A stretch of DNA of 64,000 nt from Brevibacillus antibioticus (lineage in GTDB: Bacteria; Bacillota; Bacilli; Brevibacillales; Brevibacillaceae), in assembly GCF_005217615.1 (NCBI RefSeq), contig NZ_SZNK01000001.1:3622501-3686500 (forward strand). The letters are read 5' to 3'. Positions 15,651-23,595 of this stretch are shown one piece after another. How positions within the stretch are numbered: the first letter of the stretch is position 1; each line of letters starts with the position of its first letter. The notes under the pieces were generated by a model. That model did not search any database. It saw only the letters and a program-made list of their open reading frames with translations, and was not told where the DNA came from. The translations under genes and the position numbers were made by a program.

Positions 15651-16025
15651 ATGAAGCTGTTTTTGATGCTAGGCAGTATCAGTGGATTTCTTTCGGTTGC
15701 GTTAGGAGCATTCGGGGCACATGCACTGAAGGAAAAACTGGACGAATATTCGCTGGGCATTTTCCATACGGGCGTGACCTATCAGACGACACATGCGCTG
15801 GCTCTCGTGCTGGTTGCCCTGTTGCTCAAATGGTACCCGGATTCTTCTGGCCTCGTTTGGGCAGGCTGGTGCTTTACAGCCGGAACCTTGATCTTCTCCG
15901 GCAGTCTCTACACGCTGGCAATGACCGGTATTAAGGTTCTCGGTGCGATTACACCGATTGGCGGAGTTTTGTTCCTCGCTGGATGGGCGCTGCTTGCGAT
16001 TCATGCCTGGAAAACCGTATCGTAG
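15651..16025 (+). CDS. DUF423 (YwdK-like) membrane protein
   Basis: Role unknown; the family is a conserved four-helix membrane protein. Seen: 124 residues, LGSISGFLSVALGAFGAHALK at the start, given as LGAFGAHALKEKL, then YQTTHALALVLV, GWCFTAGTLIFSGSLYTL and LGAITPIGGVLFLAGW; all are family signatures. AAGGAGTGA precedes the ATG at 15651. It is followed at once by a strong terminator, so it is transcribed alone. Confidence 0.85.
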   Translation: MKLFLMLGSISGFLSVALGAFGAHALKEKLDEYSLGIFHTGVTYQTTHALALVLVALLLKWYPDSSGLVWAGWCFTAGTLIFSGSLYTLAMTGIKVLGAITPIGGVLFLAGWALLAIHAWKTVS

Positions 16026-16039
16026 ATAAAAGCTTGCAA

Positions 16040-16067
16040 AAGGTTGGGATTTCATTCCCAGCCTTTT
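16040..16067 (+). terminator. Terminator after the DUF423 gene
   Basis: AGGTTGGGAT and ATTCCCAGCCT form a stem with one wobble, followed by TTTTT. Confidence 0.75.
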
Positions 16068-16165
16068 TCCTTTACTCGCCAACCTTTCTCTACATCGTTC
16101 ACTTTCCTGCTAAAATAGAGTGTCTAATTTTTTCTATAAATACTAATTTCAGGGGGCTAAAAGAT

Positions 16166-17011
16166 ATGAAAATTATTCCGTATTGGGCAAAGACATATTT
16201 GCACAGGCTCGGATTAAAACAAGAAGAAGCAAGCCTTCCTTACCTATCCGCATTGTGCCGTGCTCATTTACAAACGTTTCCCTACGAAAACGTGAGCAAA
16301 CTCCTCTCTTACTACTTTCACAAAAACAGCTGCGTCCCTACTCCTTCTGCCTACATAGAAAATGCTGTGCGCCACAATTTCGGCGGAACCTGCTATGCCA
16401 ATAATGCAAGCTTTTTGGCTTTGCTACACCTGCTTGGTTTTAACGGCTATCTCGTCTCGCTGGCTGACGAACACGCCGCAATAATAATTACAGATCTTTT
16501 GGAATCTTCTTATCCACTGTATGTGGACGTTGCGGCAGCGGCTCCCTTATTTCAGCCTGTCCCTTTTACATCTAATCCTCTCTACCAATCTTCCTTTGGC
16601 TACGAATCAGTCCTGATTTCGCCTGATTCTGCCGATCCACACCGTTATCGTTTTCGTCGCATGCGACATCAATTGCTGGTAAACGATAGCTGGCACTTCG
16701 ATCCGACACAAAAACGTGAGCTTTCCGATCTAGCACCAGCCATCGCCCGATCCTTTCAGCCTGATGCTACTTTCTTAACATGCCTGCGTGTCCATATGTA
16801 TCAACTCTCGCAAAAACGATGTCTATCACTGAAAAACAATTCCCTGTTCATCCTGTACGAAAACGGTGAAGATCAAAAACTGCGTCTCCGCACTATCGAC
16901 GAGTTGGAATTTATTGTCACACACGAATTCGGATTGCCTCGACTTCCAGTCCGAGAAGCCGTTACTATCCTTGCTGATGCTGGTATCGATGTGTTCGCTG
17001 ACAAGTCCTGA
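16166..17011 (+). CDS. Arylamine N-acetyltransferase family protein
   Basis: Role by family: acetyl-CoA-dependent acetylation of arylamines through a Cys-His-Asp triad. Seen: 281 residues. FPYENVSK near 37-44, GGTCYANNASF with the catalytic Cys near 73, the His in DEHAAIII near 108 and the Asp in YVDVAAAAPLF near 125 keep the triad and order. AGGGGG lies upstream of the ATG at 16166. The motif around the Cys is divergent from the classical RGGYCxELN, as in many Bacillus paralogues, so the substrate may differ. Confidence 0.8.
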   Translation: MKIIPYWAKTYLHRLGLKQEEASLPYLSALCRAHLQTFPYENVSKLLSYYFHKNSCVPTPSAYIENAVRHNFGGTCYANNASFLALLHLLGFNGYLVSLADEHAAIIITDLLESSYPLYVDVAAAAPLFQPVPFTSNPLYQSSFGYESVLISPDSADPHRYRFRRMRHQLLVNDSWHFDPTQKRELSDLAPAIARSFQPDATFLTCLRVHMYQLSQKRCLSLKNNSLFILYENGEDQKLRLRTIDELEFIVTHEFGLPRLPVREAVTILADAGIDVFADKS

Positions 17012-17090
17012 TGGCTTCCTGACACCCTCCATGGGTGATTGCCATATGCTGTAGGGTTAGCAGTTATCCCACTCACAAGGAGAGGAACTC

Positions 17091-17714
17091 ATGACAAAGC
17101 CCTCCTATACTCGCCCCTCGTACTTTTATCGCGGAATACCAGATGTCTACATGCAGATGGGATACTATCCGTTTCCCACTCCTTCTGCTACGGAACAGCT
17201 GAGTAGGAGTGTTCACATTCCGTATGCGATGTCGATGGCGGAGCAATGCAAATACTTCATGGGGCAATCGGAAAAAATGATCGTGAGCGATGGGGCTATC
17301 GGGATCGCTGCCTTGTCGAATCCCTTACGCTCCGGTGTTCATTTATTTGTCCATCACTGGATGATCACCAATCCATCCCCGCATCCGATAGAAGCCCATT
17401 TCTTGTTTGGCAAAGCCTCCTCAATCACAGGTACAACTCTCTCACGTCAAGTGACTTCTGGTTATGTTCAACTCCCCGCTTGTCCCGCCGCCCAAGGACA
17501 ACTTTTGCATGGCGCTGGTATGACGGATACCTTTTCTGATCACATCCATGCCGCCACACGAATCATTCCGCCGTCCTCCACAGTTGAGGGTACTCCTGGC
17601 GGACAGTGGATTCTCGGACCAGGAATGGCGCTCATCGTTCGCGTTCCACACACAGGAGAGAAGACATCCTTTTCCTTTTCAATAGACTGGTGGGAACAAC
17701 CCGTATATGGGTAG
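17091..17714 (+). CDS. Conserved hypothetical protein (possibly DUF6143-like)
   Basis: 207 residues, soluble, no signal peptide. Phrases such as GVHLFVHHWMITNPSPHP, EAHFLFGKAS and GGQWILGPGMALIVRV indicate a beta-sandwich like those of small spore or surface proteins with DUF6143; this match is from memory and weak. AAGGAGAGG lies before the ATG. A terminator follows. Confidence 0.5.
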   Translation: MTKPSYTRPSYFYRGIPDVYMQMGYYPFPTPSATEQLSRSVHIPYAMSMAEQCKYFMGQSEKMIVSDGAIGIAALSNPLRSGVHLFVHHWMITNPSPHPIEAHFLFGKASSITGTTLSRQVTSGYVQLPACPAAQGQLLHGAGMTDTFSDHIHAATRIIPPSSTVEGTPGGQWILGPGMALIVRVPHTGEKTSFSFSIDWWEQPVYG

Positions 17715-17751
17715 CTCTCACTGGAATGCTTGACGGACAAGTCTAACCGCA

Positions 17752-17784
17752 ACAAAAAAGGGAACCCCAAAGGAGTTCCCTGTC
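17752..17784 (+). terminator. Terminator after the 17091-17714 gene
   Basis: GGGAAC (17760-17765) and GTTCCC (17775-17780), short stem flanked by an A run and TGTCATTT; may work in both directions. Confidence 0.5.
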
Positions 17785-17868
17785 ATTTCACTTTGTATTT
17801 TTCCTACACCATGTTGAAAAGCCAATTTTCACATGATACAATGAAAATTGGTCTGTTGGTCAATCACT

Positions 17869-17909
17869 AGTGTGGTACTATTCTATCTCCAATATAATAG
17901 TACCACACT
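17869..17909. promoter_or_regulatory. 14-base inverted repeat over the putative -10 of the HelD gene
   Basis: AGTGTGGTACTATT (17869-17882) and AATAGTACCACACT (17896-17909) are perfect inverted arms 13 bases apart. A TATAAT (17893-17898) runs into the right arm. Either an operator that would block the promoter or an RNA hairpin in the leader, about 58 bases before the ATG. Confidence 0.5.
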
Positions 17910-17966
17910 CACTTTCGATTGTCAAACCATCAGGCCAAAAATGGGGAACAAAAAAGGAGCGGTACC

Positions 17967-20327
17967 ATGAGCGTGACTGATCAAGATCGGCAAAACGAAC
18001 AACAACGTGTTGAACAAGTCATCTCAGAGATAAAAAACCGAATAGATGACCTCAAAGAGCATGTGAATGTCGTGAGCGAGGATATCATCGGAATTCGCAA
18101 GCATTTTTGGGACGACGTGACAGTCAACTTCGAGGATGCCACCGAAGCTGCCGAGACTTACGCCAGTATCAAGCAGCAAGCGGAAGTCCTGTCCGAGCGT
18201 GAACGCATCCATCGCCATGCCCAAAATCAGTTGCGTACGCTGCAGCGATTGTTGCACTCTCCCTATTTTGGCAGGATTGATTTTCAGGAAGAGCTAGAAT
18301 CGAAGCCAGAAGCCATCTATCTTGGCATTGCTTCTTTGCTGGATAAAAACGACGAGGAGTTTCTCGTCTACGACTGGCGCGCTCCGATCTCCAGTCTGTA
18401 TTACGACTACTCTCCGGGGCCAGCAGAGTACAATACCCCAAGCGGAAGCATAAATGGAGAGATTACGTGCAAACGACAATACATCATTCGCGACGGCAAA
18501 TTGCTGCACCTGTTTGATACGGGCGTGACGATTGGCGACGAGCTGCTTCAGGAGGTACTCGGCAAACAGGCTGACTCGCAGATGAAAAGCATCGTGGCCA
18601 CGATCCAACGGGATCAAAACCGCATTATCCGAAATGAACGCAGCCGACTCGTCATCGTCTCCGGAGCTGCCGGTAGCGGAAAAACGTCTGCGGCTTTGCA
18701 ACGAATCGCTTATTTGTTATACCGTTATCGCAAGACATTGACCGCGGAGCAAATCGTCTTGTTCTCGCCCAACTCTTTGTTTAACAGCTACGTCTCGACC
18801 GTTCTTCCTGAGCTCGGCGAGGAAAATATGCAGCAAACGACTTTTCAGGAATACGCGGAGCATCGTCTCGGTGACGACTTCCGCCTGGAAAACCCGCTTG
18901 AACAGATGGAGTATGTACTGACAGCGAATGATCAGCCTGGATACGAGGCGCGACTGGAAGGAATCCGTTTCAAATCAAGCGCCTTGTTTTTGCAGGCCAT
19001 GGATGAATACGCGAATAGCTTGAAGCAATCTGGTATCATGTTTCGCCCCGTTACATTTAGAAATCAGACTCTAATCAGTGCGGCTCACATCCATGAGCTG
19101 TTTTATTCTCTCGATACGAATCTGCCGATCCCCAATCGGATGGTACTCGTTGCAAAATCACTGCTGACAGAGCTGAAAAAAATGGAACAGCGTGAACGAT
19201 CAAAACCATGGGTAGAAGATGAAATGGAGCTGCTTGACCGGGACGCTTATGTAGCTGCCTATCAATCGCTGCGCCGCAAAAAGCAGTTTCGGGAGGATAC
19301 CTTCGATGACTTTGAACGCGAGCAGGAGCTATTAGCCAACTGGATCGTCAAAAAGCAGTTTCAGCCTCTGCGCAATTTTATCCGGGAACTTCAATTTATT
19401 GATACGCGGGCTATTTACCGCCAGCTTTTCTTGTCACTTGACTTGCTCGGGACACTTGCGCCAAACACTCTCCAACATGATGTATGGGACAATTGGCCCG
19501 CAGTGTGCGAACAGACAGCAGAGCGTTTAGAGCAGCAATATTTGGCATGTGAAGACATCCCTCCTTATTTGTATTTGCAGGAACGATTGGAGGGCAAGCA
19601 GACGAACAATCTCGTCCGTCATGTCTTTCTCGATGAAGCCCAGGACTACTCCGCCTTTCAGTTCGCTCTCATCAAGAGCTTGTTTCCCCGTGCCAAAATG
19701 ACCGTGCTGGGAGACTGGAATCAGGCGATTTACGCTCATGCGTATCACCAGAATAGCTTTGAGGCTGTCACATCCTTGTTTGAGCCTGAAGAGACGGAGA
19801 GCTTCGTCCTGACCAAAAGCTACCGCTCCACCTATCCTATCGTCTTGTTTACACGACAACTTTTGCGAAATGGGGAAATGATTGAGCCTTTTATGCGTGA
19901 CGGTCGCTTGCCAACACTAACCAAAGTGACATCTCCTCAAGCTCATACCGATCAAATCGAAGCACGCATACGTGAACTCGCCGATCGTGGTCATCAGACG
20001 ATCGCTGTTATCACCAAAACGCTAGAGGAAGCCCATATCGTTCATGACGATTTGCAAGAGAGATTGCCGATTCGCTTGATAAAGCCCGCTACTCTTTCCT
20101 TCGAGAAAGGAATCTTGATCATCCCCTCTTACTTGGCAAAAGGAGTCGAGTTCGATGCGGTCATCCTCTATGATGCTTCCACCACCTGCTATAGCGAAGA
20201 AAGGGAACGCAAGCTTTTTTACACGGCATGTACAAGAGCCATGCACGAGCTACACCTTTACTATTCGGGTGAAAAAAGTCCATTTTTAGATAACGTTTCT
20301 CCTGCGTATTATGAGCTGTTTGTTTAA
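17967..20327 (+). CDS. helD: HelD-like superfamily 1 helicase, RNA polymerase recycling factor
   Basis: Role by family: HelD binds RNA polymerase and uses ATP to free it from DNA. Seen: 786 residues, near B. subtilis HelD (774). The N-terminal 100 residues are a long coiled coil (HelD arm), AAGSGKTSAALQRIAYL is Walker A, HVFLDEAQDYSAFQF motif II, LTKSYRST and KGVEFDAVILYDAS later helicase motifs, FYTACTRAMHEL motif VI. ATG at 17967 is chosen because AAAAGGAGC stands 8 bases upstream; an upstream TTG (17919) has none. It is monocistronic, with an inverted repeat in its promoter region. Confidence 0.9.
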   Translation: MSVTDQDRQNEQQRVEQVISEIKNRIDDLKEHVNVVSEDIIGIRKHFWDDVTVNFEDATEAAETYASIKQQAEVLSERERIHRHAQNQLRTLQRLLHSPYFGRIDFQEELESKPEAIYLGIASLLDKNDEEFLVYDWRAPISSLYYDYSPGPAEYNTPSGSINGEITCKRQYIIRDGKLLHLFDTGVTIGDELLQEVLGKQADSQMKSIVATIQRDQNRIIRNERSRLVIVSGAAGSGKTSAALQRIAYLLYRYRKTLTAEQIVLFSPNSLFNSYVSTVLPELGEENMQQTTFQEYAEHRLGDDFRLENPLEQMEYVLTANDQPGYEARLEGIRFKSSALFLQAMDEYANSLKQSGIMFRPVTFRNQTLISAAHIHELFYSLDTNLPIPNRMVLVAKSLLTELKKMEQRERSKPWVEDEMELLDRDAYVAAYQSLRRKKQFREDTFDDFEREQELLANWIVKKQFQPLRNFIRELQFIDTRAIYRQLFLSLDLLGTLAPNTLQHDVWDNWPAVCEQTAERLEQQYLACEDIPPYLYLQERLEGKQTNNLVRHVFLDEAQDYSAFQFALIKSLFPRAKMTVLGDWNQAIYAHAYHQNSFEAVTSLFEPEETESFVLTKSYRSTYPIVLFTRQLLRNGEMIEPFMRDGRLPTLTKVTSPQAHTDQIEARIRELADRGHQTIAVITKTLEEAHIVHDDLQERLPIRLIKPATLSFEKGILIIPSYLAKGVEFDAVILYDASTTCYSEERERKLFYTACTRAMHELHLYYSGEKSPFLDNVSPAYYELFV

Positions 20328-20334
20328 AAAAAGA

Positions 20335-20376
20335 GATCCAGCTGACCACTTACTGGTTCAGCCGGATCTTTTTTCA
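20335..20376. terminator. Bidirectional terminator between helD and the DoxX gene
   Basis: AGATCCAGCTGACCA and TGGTTCAGCCGGATCT form a long stem flanked by A and T runs on both sides. Confidence 0.8.
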
Positions 20377-20712
20377 CCTTTTTAGACCCACACAAATCGT
20401 GACAAGCAGCAGGATCAAATCCATCTCATAACCGCCGACAAAGCCTTTCGCCCATTTCACTGTCACAATCGCACCTGCCATGATCGCAGCTAATCCCCAG
20501 GCAGCATATCTCGCCCCTACCCCAATGATCAGCGCGAGACCGCCGATCAGTTCAACGATCAACACCAGATACGCCAGCCACCCCGGCAAGCTGAGATCGC
20601 CAAACGTCATCACGACATTATCCATCCCTTTTTGCAGCTTGGCTATGCCATGGATGAAAAACAAGATTCCCGTCCCGATCCGTAATAAAACAAACGCTTT
20701 TTCGTAAGCCAT
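20374..20712 (-). CDS. DoxX family membrane protein
   Basis: Role by family: small four-helix membrane protein, sometimes linked to quinone/thiosulfate or redox metabolism; here unknown. Seen: 112 residues with LRIGTGILFFIHGIAKL (the family signature with His), FGDLSLPGWLAYLVLIVELIGG in the middle (given as LPGWLAYLVLIVELIGG) and GLALIIGVGARYAAWGL. GGGAGGGAG precedes the ATG. It ends next to the shared terminator. Confidence 0.8.
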   Translation of the reverse strand: MAYEKAFVLLRIGTGILFFIHGIAKLQKGMDNVVMTFGDLSLPGWLAYLVLIVELIGGLALIIGVGARYAAWGLAAIMAGAIVTVKWAKGFVGGYEMDLILLLVTICVGLKR

Positions 20713-20761
20713 ATCTATTCTCCCTCCCCTCCACCACTACCATATGCCCACTTGCGTACGA

Positions 20762-21934
20762 TCAGTCTTGTGCTCTCCGGCGGGACAACAGTTCAAAGCT
20801 CTGGTGCTTGCAACGAGGGCAGCCGCGTTTTTTCAATTGCTCAATCGTCACTATTTTTGCCTGTGCCCCTACCTGGATCGATCTCTTGCAACGCTTGCAT
20901 AGATACTCACGCTTGGAAGGAGTCTCTTCGCCCGTGTAAAGCGACTTCAGAAATGGATGCTTGATCGTCGGAGTCGTCAGCTCTGTTGTGGTAAGCACGA
21001 TCATCTGTCCCTTGTTTCCAATCATTTGCGCCGCTTCGTATTCATTGAAATGACTGAGCACCTCTTGTACGGTCAAGCCTGCCAGCACGAACTCCCTTTG
21101 CATATTCAGTGTGAAATCAGGCGATTTATGCGCAAAGGACAGGAAGATGGACAGTCCTTTTTGCTTTTGTAGTCCACTGATTCCGCGGGATAAAAACAGA
21201 GCCATTCCTTGCAGCGTGTAAGGTGGATCAGTAAAAAAGCAATCATACCCACCCTGCAGCTTCTTTGGCAGCGGCTGTCGCAAATCAGCCTGATGGCAGG
21301 CTACGGACAATGCGTTTTGCTTGGACACATCCGTAATGTACTGGAGAAAGCGTTCATCGATATCGACTACGTCAATTTGCTCTGGACGTTGCTGTTTCTC
21401 TGGAAACAAGCGCTTGAGCAAAAGCCCCAGTGAGATACTGACCAAATCATCATCCCCGACGCATAATATTTTTTTGCCCACCAAGCTCTGATGCCGCAAG
21501 CATAAAATGGCCCTGCGCAAGCTCGTCTCGACTGTGCATTTGGACTGATCGATCTGTACATCGACTTGCGGACGCCCAGCAAAAATCGTCTCCATCTCCG
21601 CTTTCAAGTCAGCCAGCTCGGTTTTCCAAGCTTCGTCGTCTCCCATTAGCTTCTCGTACAGCTCTCGATCCAGCCCACCATACCCTAGCTTTTGCTCAAT
21701 GAACGCCTCCCCTTCTGCGGTGCATCTTACCCCGCTCCCTTGCTGTATGGCTCCTGCCTTGATCAGCTCTTTTTTGATCGCAGTTGCCACAGGTACAGGC
21801 AAGAGTACCTTTCTCGCTAGCTCTTTCGTAGGCAAACCCGGATGAAAATAACACGCGAGCAGAAACTGTTCGATCACTCGTTGACCTTCTTGTAAACGCA
21901 CTTGTTTATAGGTGTCTGCGATATAATTTTTCAT
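20762..21934 (-). CDS. bpsA: N4-bis(aminopropyl)spermidine synthase-like protein (BpsA), with C-terminal zinc ribbon
   Basis: Role by family: BpsA transfers aminopropyl groups to make branched polyamines, known from thermophiles. Seen: 390 residues. N-terminal winged-helix-like part (LPTKELARKV...AIKKELIKAG), then KKILCVGDDDLVSISLGLL (cofactor site), DVVDIDERFL, and YDCFFTDPPYTLQGMALFL with the DPPY motif. The C-terminal 50 residues add CKRCK and CPRC, a zinc ribbon, more than the core enzyme needs. AAGAGG precedes the ATG. Its 330-base leader has its own promoter, a structured domain and two terminators, so it is probably regulated by attenuation. Confidence 0.75.
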   Translation of the reverse strand: MKNYIADTYKQVRLQEGQRVIEQFLLACYFHPGLPTKELARKVLLPVPVATAIKKELIKAGAIQQGSGVRCTAEGEAFIEQKLGYGGLDRELYEKLMGDDEAWKTELADLKAEMETIFAGRPQVDVQIDQSKCTVETSLRRAILCLRHQSLVGKKILCVGDDDLVSISLGLLLKRLFPEKQQRPEQIDVVDIDERFLQYITDVSKQNALSVACHQADLRQPLPKKLQGGYDCFFTDPPYTLQGMALFLSRGISGLQKQKGLSIFLSFAHKSPDFTLNMQREFVLAGLTVQEVLSHFNEYEAAQMIGNKGQMIVLTTTELTTPTIKHPFLKSLYTGEETPSKREYLCKRCKRSIQVGAQAKIVTIEQLKKRGCPRCKHQSFELLSRRRAQD

Positions 21935-21978
21935 GTAGAAAACCTCTTTTCAAAAGGGATAGACCCATCGCTGCATGC

Positions 21979-22014
21979 AAAAAGGCAGAGCATGAACATT
22001 CGTTCATCTCCGCC
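21979..22014 (-). terminator. Second intrinsic terminator in the bpsA leader
   Basis: Minus strand GGCGGAG ATGAAC, loop GAAT, GTTCAT, bulged G, CTCTGCC, then TTTTTGC: 13 pairs including one G-T. It ends about 45 bases before the bpsA start codon. Confidence 0.75.
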
Positions 22015-22055
22015 TTGAGGGCATGCGTTCGCTACGTGCGCGTGGATAGTCACGC

Positions 22056-22083
22056 AAAAAAAACCGTGCGTAAGAGCACGGTT
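22056..22083 (-). terminator. First intrinsic terminator in the bpsA leader
   Basis: Minus strand AACCGTGC, loop TCTTAC, GCACGGTT, then six more T. A textbook terminator placed between the structured domain and the gene; its left arm can also pair with the structured domain (22198-22204). Confidence 0.85.
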
Positions 22084-22120
22084 CCCGTAGTCGAGCAAAT
22101 GGGTAGATGGATGACCGTAA

Positions 22121-22228
22121 GTTCTTAACTAATCAAGGCCTCCTTGTTCCATAGCAAATAAACTCACATGACATGAGATTTTTGCCAAAAACAATGGGAG
22201 AACCCTATCCAATTGCCTAGTTAAGAAC
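22121..22228 (-). ncRNA. Candidate structured leader RNA (aptamer-like) of bpsA
   Basis: A 108-base domain closed by a perfect 11-pair stem, GTTCTTAACTA (22121-22131) with TAGTTAAGAAC (22218-22228). Inside are three hairpins: CAAGG/CCTTG (22134-22146); GCAAA plus CTCA with TGAG plus TTTGC (22154-22185); and GGG/CCC (22196-22205). This makes a four-way junction. It lies between a good promoter and a terminator on the bpsA strand. It does not match consensus motifs I know for SAM, TPP, lysine, purine, M-box, Mn, NiCo, guanidine or T-box leaders. Riboswitch function is an inference. Confidence 0.5.
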
Positions 22229-22272
22229 ACACACCGACATCAAAACGTCCCCTTTTGAATAAGATACTTTCC

Positions 22273-22301
22273 ATTATACGGCAATCGCAATTAATCGGCA
22301 A
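22273..22301 (-). promoter_or_regulatory. Promoter of the bpsA leader
   Basis: Minus strand TTGCCG (22301-22296), 17 bases, TATAAT (22278-22273). It starts right after the stop of the MFS gene, giving a leader of about 330 bases before bpsA. Confidence 0.65.
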
Positions 22302-22305
22302 GAAG

Positions 22306-23544
22306 CTACATGGCAGTCTCTACAAGCGCATTTCTAGGCTGCTTTCGCTTTTCATGCAACCTGCGTCCCAGCCAATAAAAGATCAAGCTGACCAGTGCTA
22401 ATACTGCCATGACCAAAAACATCACGGGGCCACCATATGCGGTGAGCACCATGCCACCTGCCCATGGACCAAGAAAGCTGCCTAACATCGTTGCACTTTG
22501 TGCCCCATAGTAAGTCCCTCTCATATTCGCGGGACTGATCTCGTCGATTTGCGCATATTCCGCCGGTATGATCAAGATTTCCCCGAGCGTAAAGACGATC
22601 ATCGCCGTAATAAACCAAGCCCAATCTGGCGAAAAAGCAAAGCCAACTTCTCCTATGGCCATCAATACAGCACCACCTGCTATCCGCGCAAACAAGGAAT
22701 AACGTTCAACCAGCCTCGTTACAGGAATTTGCAAAAGCAAGACGGTAAATCCGTTGACGCTCATCAATGTTCCAAACAAGGCGACTCCCTCCGAAAAGTT
22801 TTCTCGCAAGTATTGGGAGAGCGTAACAGACATCTGACCATAAACCGTCACTAACAGGATTCCGCCTGTGACAAATGTAAGAAGGACGACATCCCTTCTA
22901 AGCACTTGCCAAATCTCAGCCAAACTGGCTCGCTTTCCCTCTTCGTTCCCCCTACCATCATCGGTGACGCCACAGCTCCGACATGCCATTACTAAAATGA
23001 TGGCAAAGCTCACCAAGGATACCGCAGTCAGAATAAACGCCAGATTGCTGCCGGAAATCCCCAAAAAAGCACCGAGCATCGGACCAATCGCGAAGCCTAG
23101 ATTGCTCGCAAGATAACGGTTCGAGAACACACGAAAACGTTTATGCTCGGGAGTCAAGTCACCCATCAACGCTTTTGAAACCGTCGCAAAAATCGATGCC
23201 GCCAATCCCATAACCAAGCTGATGAACAGCAAACCGATCGGATGAGCCACCGTAATGAAGCCGATAATCGAGCACGCCATAGCAAGCAAGGAAAAAAACA
23301 TCAGCTTTTGTCTGCCAAACAGATCCGAAAGAATTCCACCAACAAATCCCCCAACTGTTCCAGCCAAAGGACCTGCACCGATAATAAGTCCAATATAGGC
23401 GTGAGAGAGCTTCGTCGTTTCACCGAGATAGATGGCCAGAAAAGGGATACTCATCGATTGGGTAAGCGATACGAACACCGTCCCTGCCATCAAGAGATGA
23501 ACAATCGGGTGATACGCCTCCCACACTTGCCTCATTTTGCTCAT
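22306..23544 (-). CDS. Major facilitator superfamily transporter
   Basis: Role by family: proton-driven efflux or uptake of small molecules; the drug-exporter type is likely. Seen: 412 residues, about twelve hydrophobic segments in two halves, with the loop motif GGILSDLFGRQKLM (motif A) after segment 2 and the C-terminal basic tail. AGGGTAGG lies upstream. It follows the ArsR-type regulator gene by about 50 bases on the same strand, so the two form an operon in which the regulator probably controls the pump. Substrate unknown. Confidence 0.8.
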   Translation of the reverse strand: MSKMRQVWEAYHPIVHLLMAGTVFVSLTQSMSIPFLAIYLGETTKLSHAYIGLIIGAGPLAGTVGGFVGGILSDLFGRQKLMFFSLLAMACSIIGFITVAHPIGLLFISLVMGLAASIFATVSKALMGDLTPEHKRFRVFSNRYLASNLGFAIGPMLGAFLGISGSNLAFILTAVSLVSFAIILVMACRSCGVTDDGRGNEEGKRASLAEIWQVLRRDVVLLTFVTGGILLVTVYGQMSVTLSQYLRENFSEGVALFGTLMSVNGFTVLLLQIPVTRLVERYSLFARIAGGAVLMAIGEVGFAFSPDWAWFITAMIVFTLGEILIIPAEYAQIDEISPANMRGTYYGAQSATMLGSFLGPWAGGMVLTAYGGPVMFLVMAVLALVSLIFYWLGRRLHEKRKQPRNALVETAM

Positions 23545-23595
23545 ACTGATTTAACCTACCCTCTCAACAAAATCATGCTATTTTTGTAAGCAAAA

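Noticed and set aside
17869-17909. True rifampicin-associated element
   Set aside because: The sequence does not match the known GGGGCTTGC-type element; only the placement is similar.
22121-22228. Terminal inverted repeats of a 108-base MITE
   Set aside because: No flanking target duplication is seen and the element sits exactly between a promoter and a terminator on the bpsA strand. Not fully excluded.
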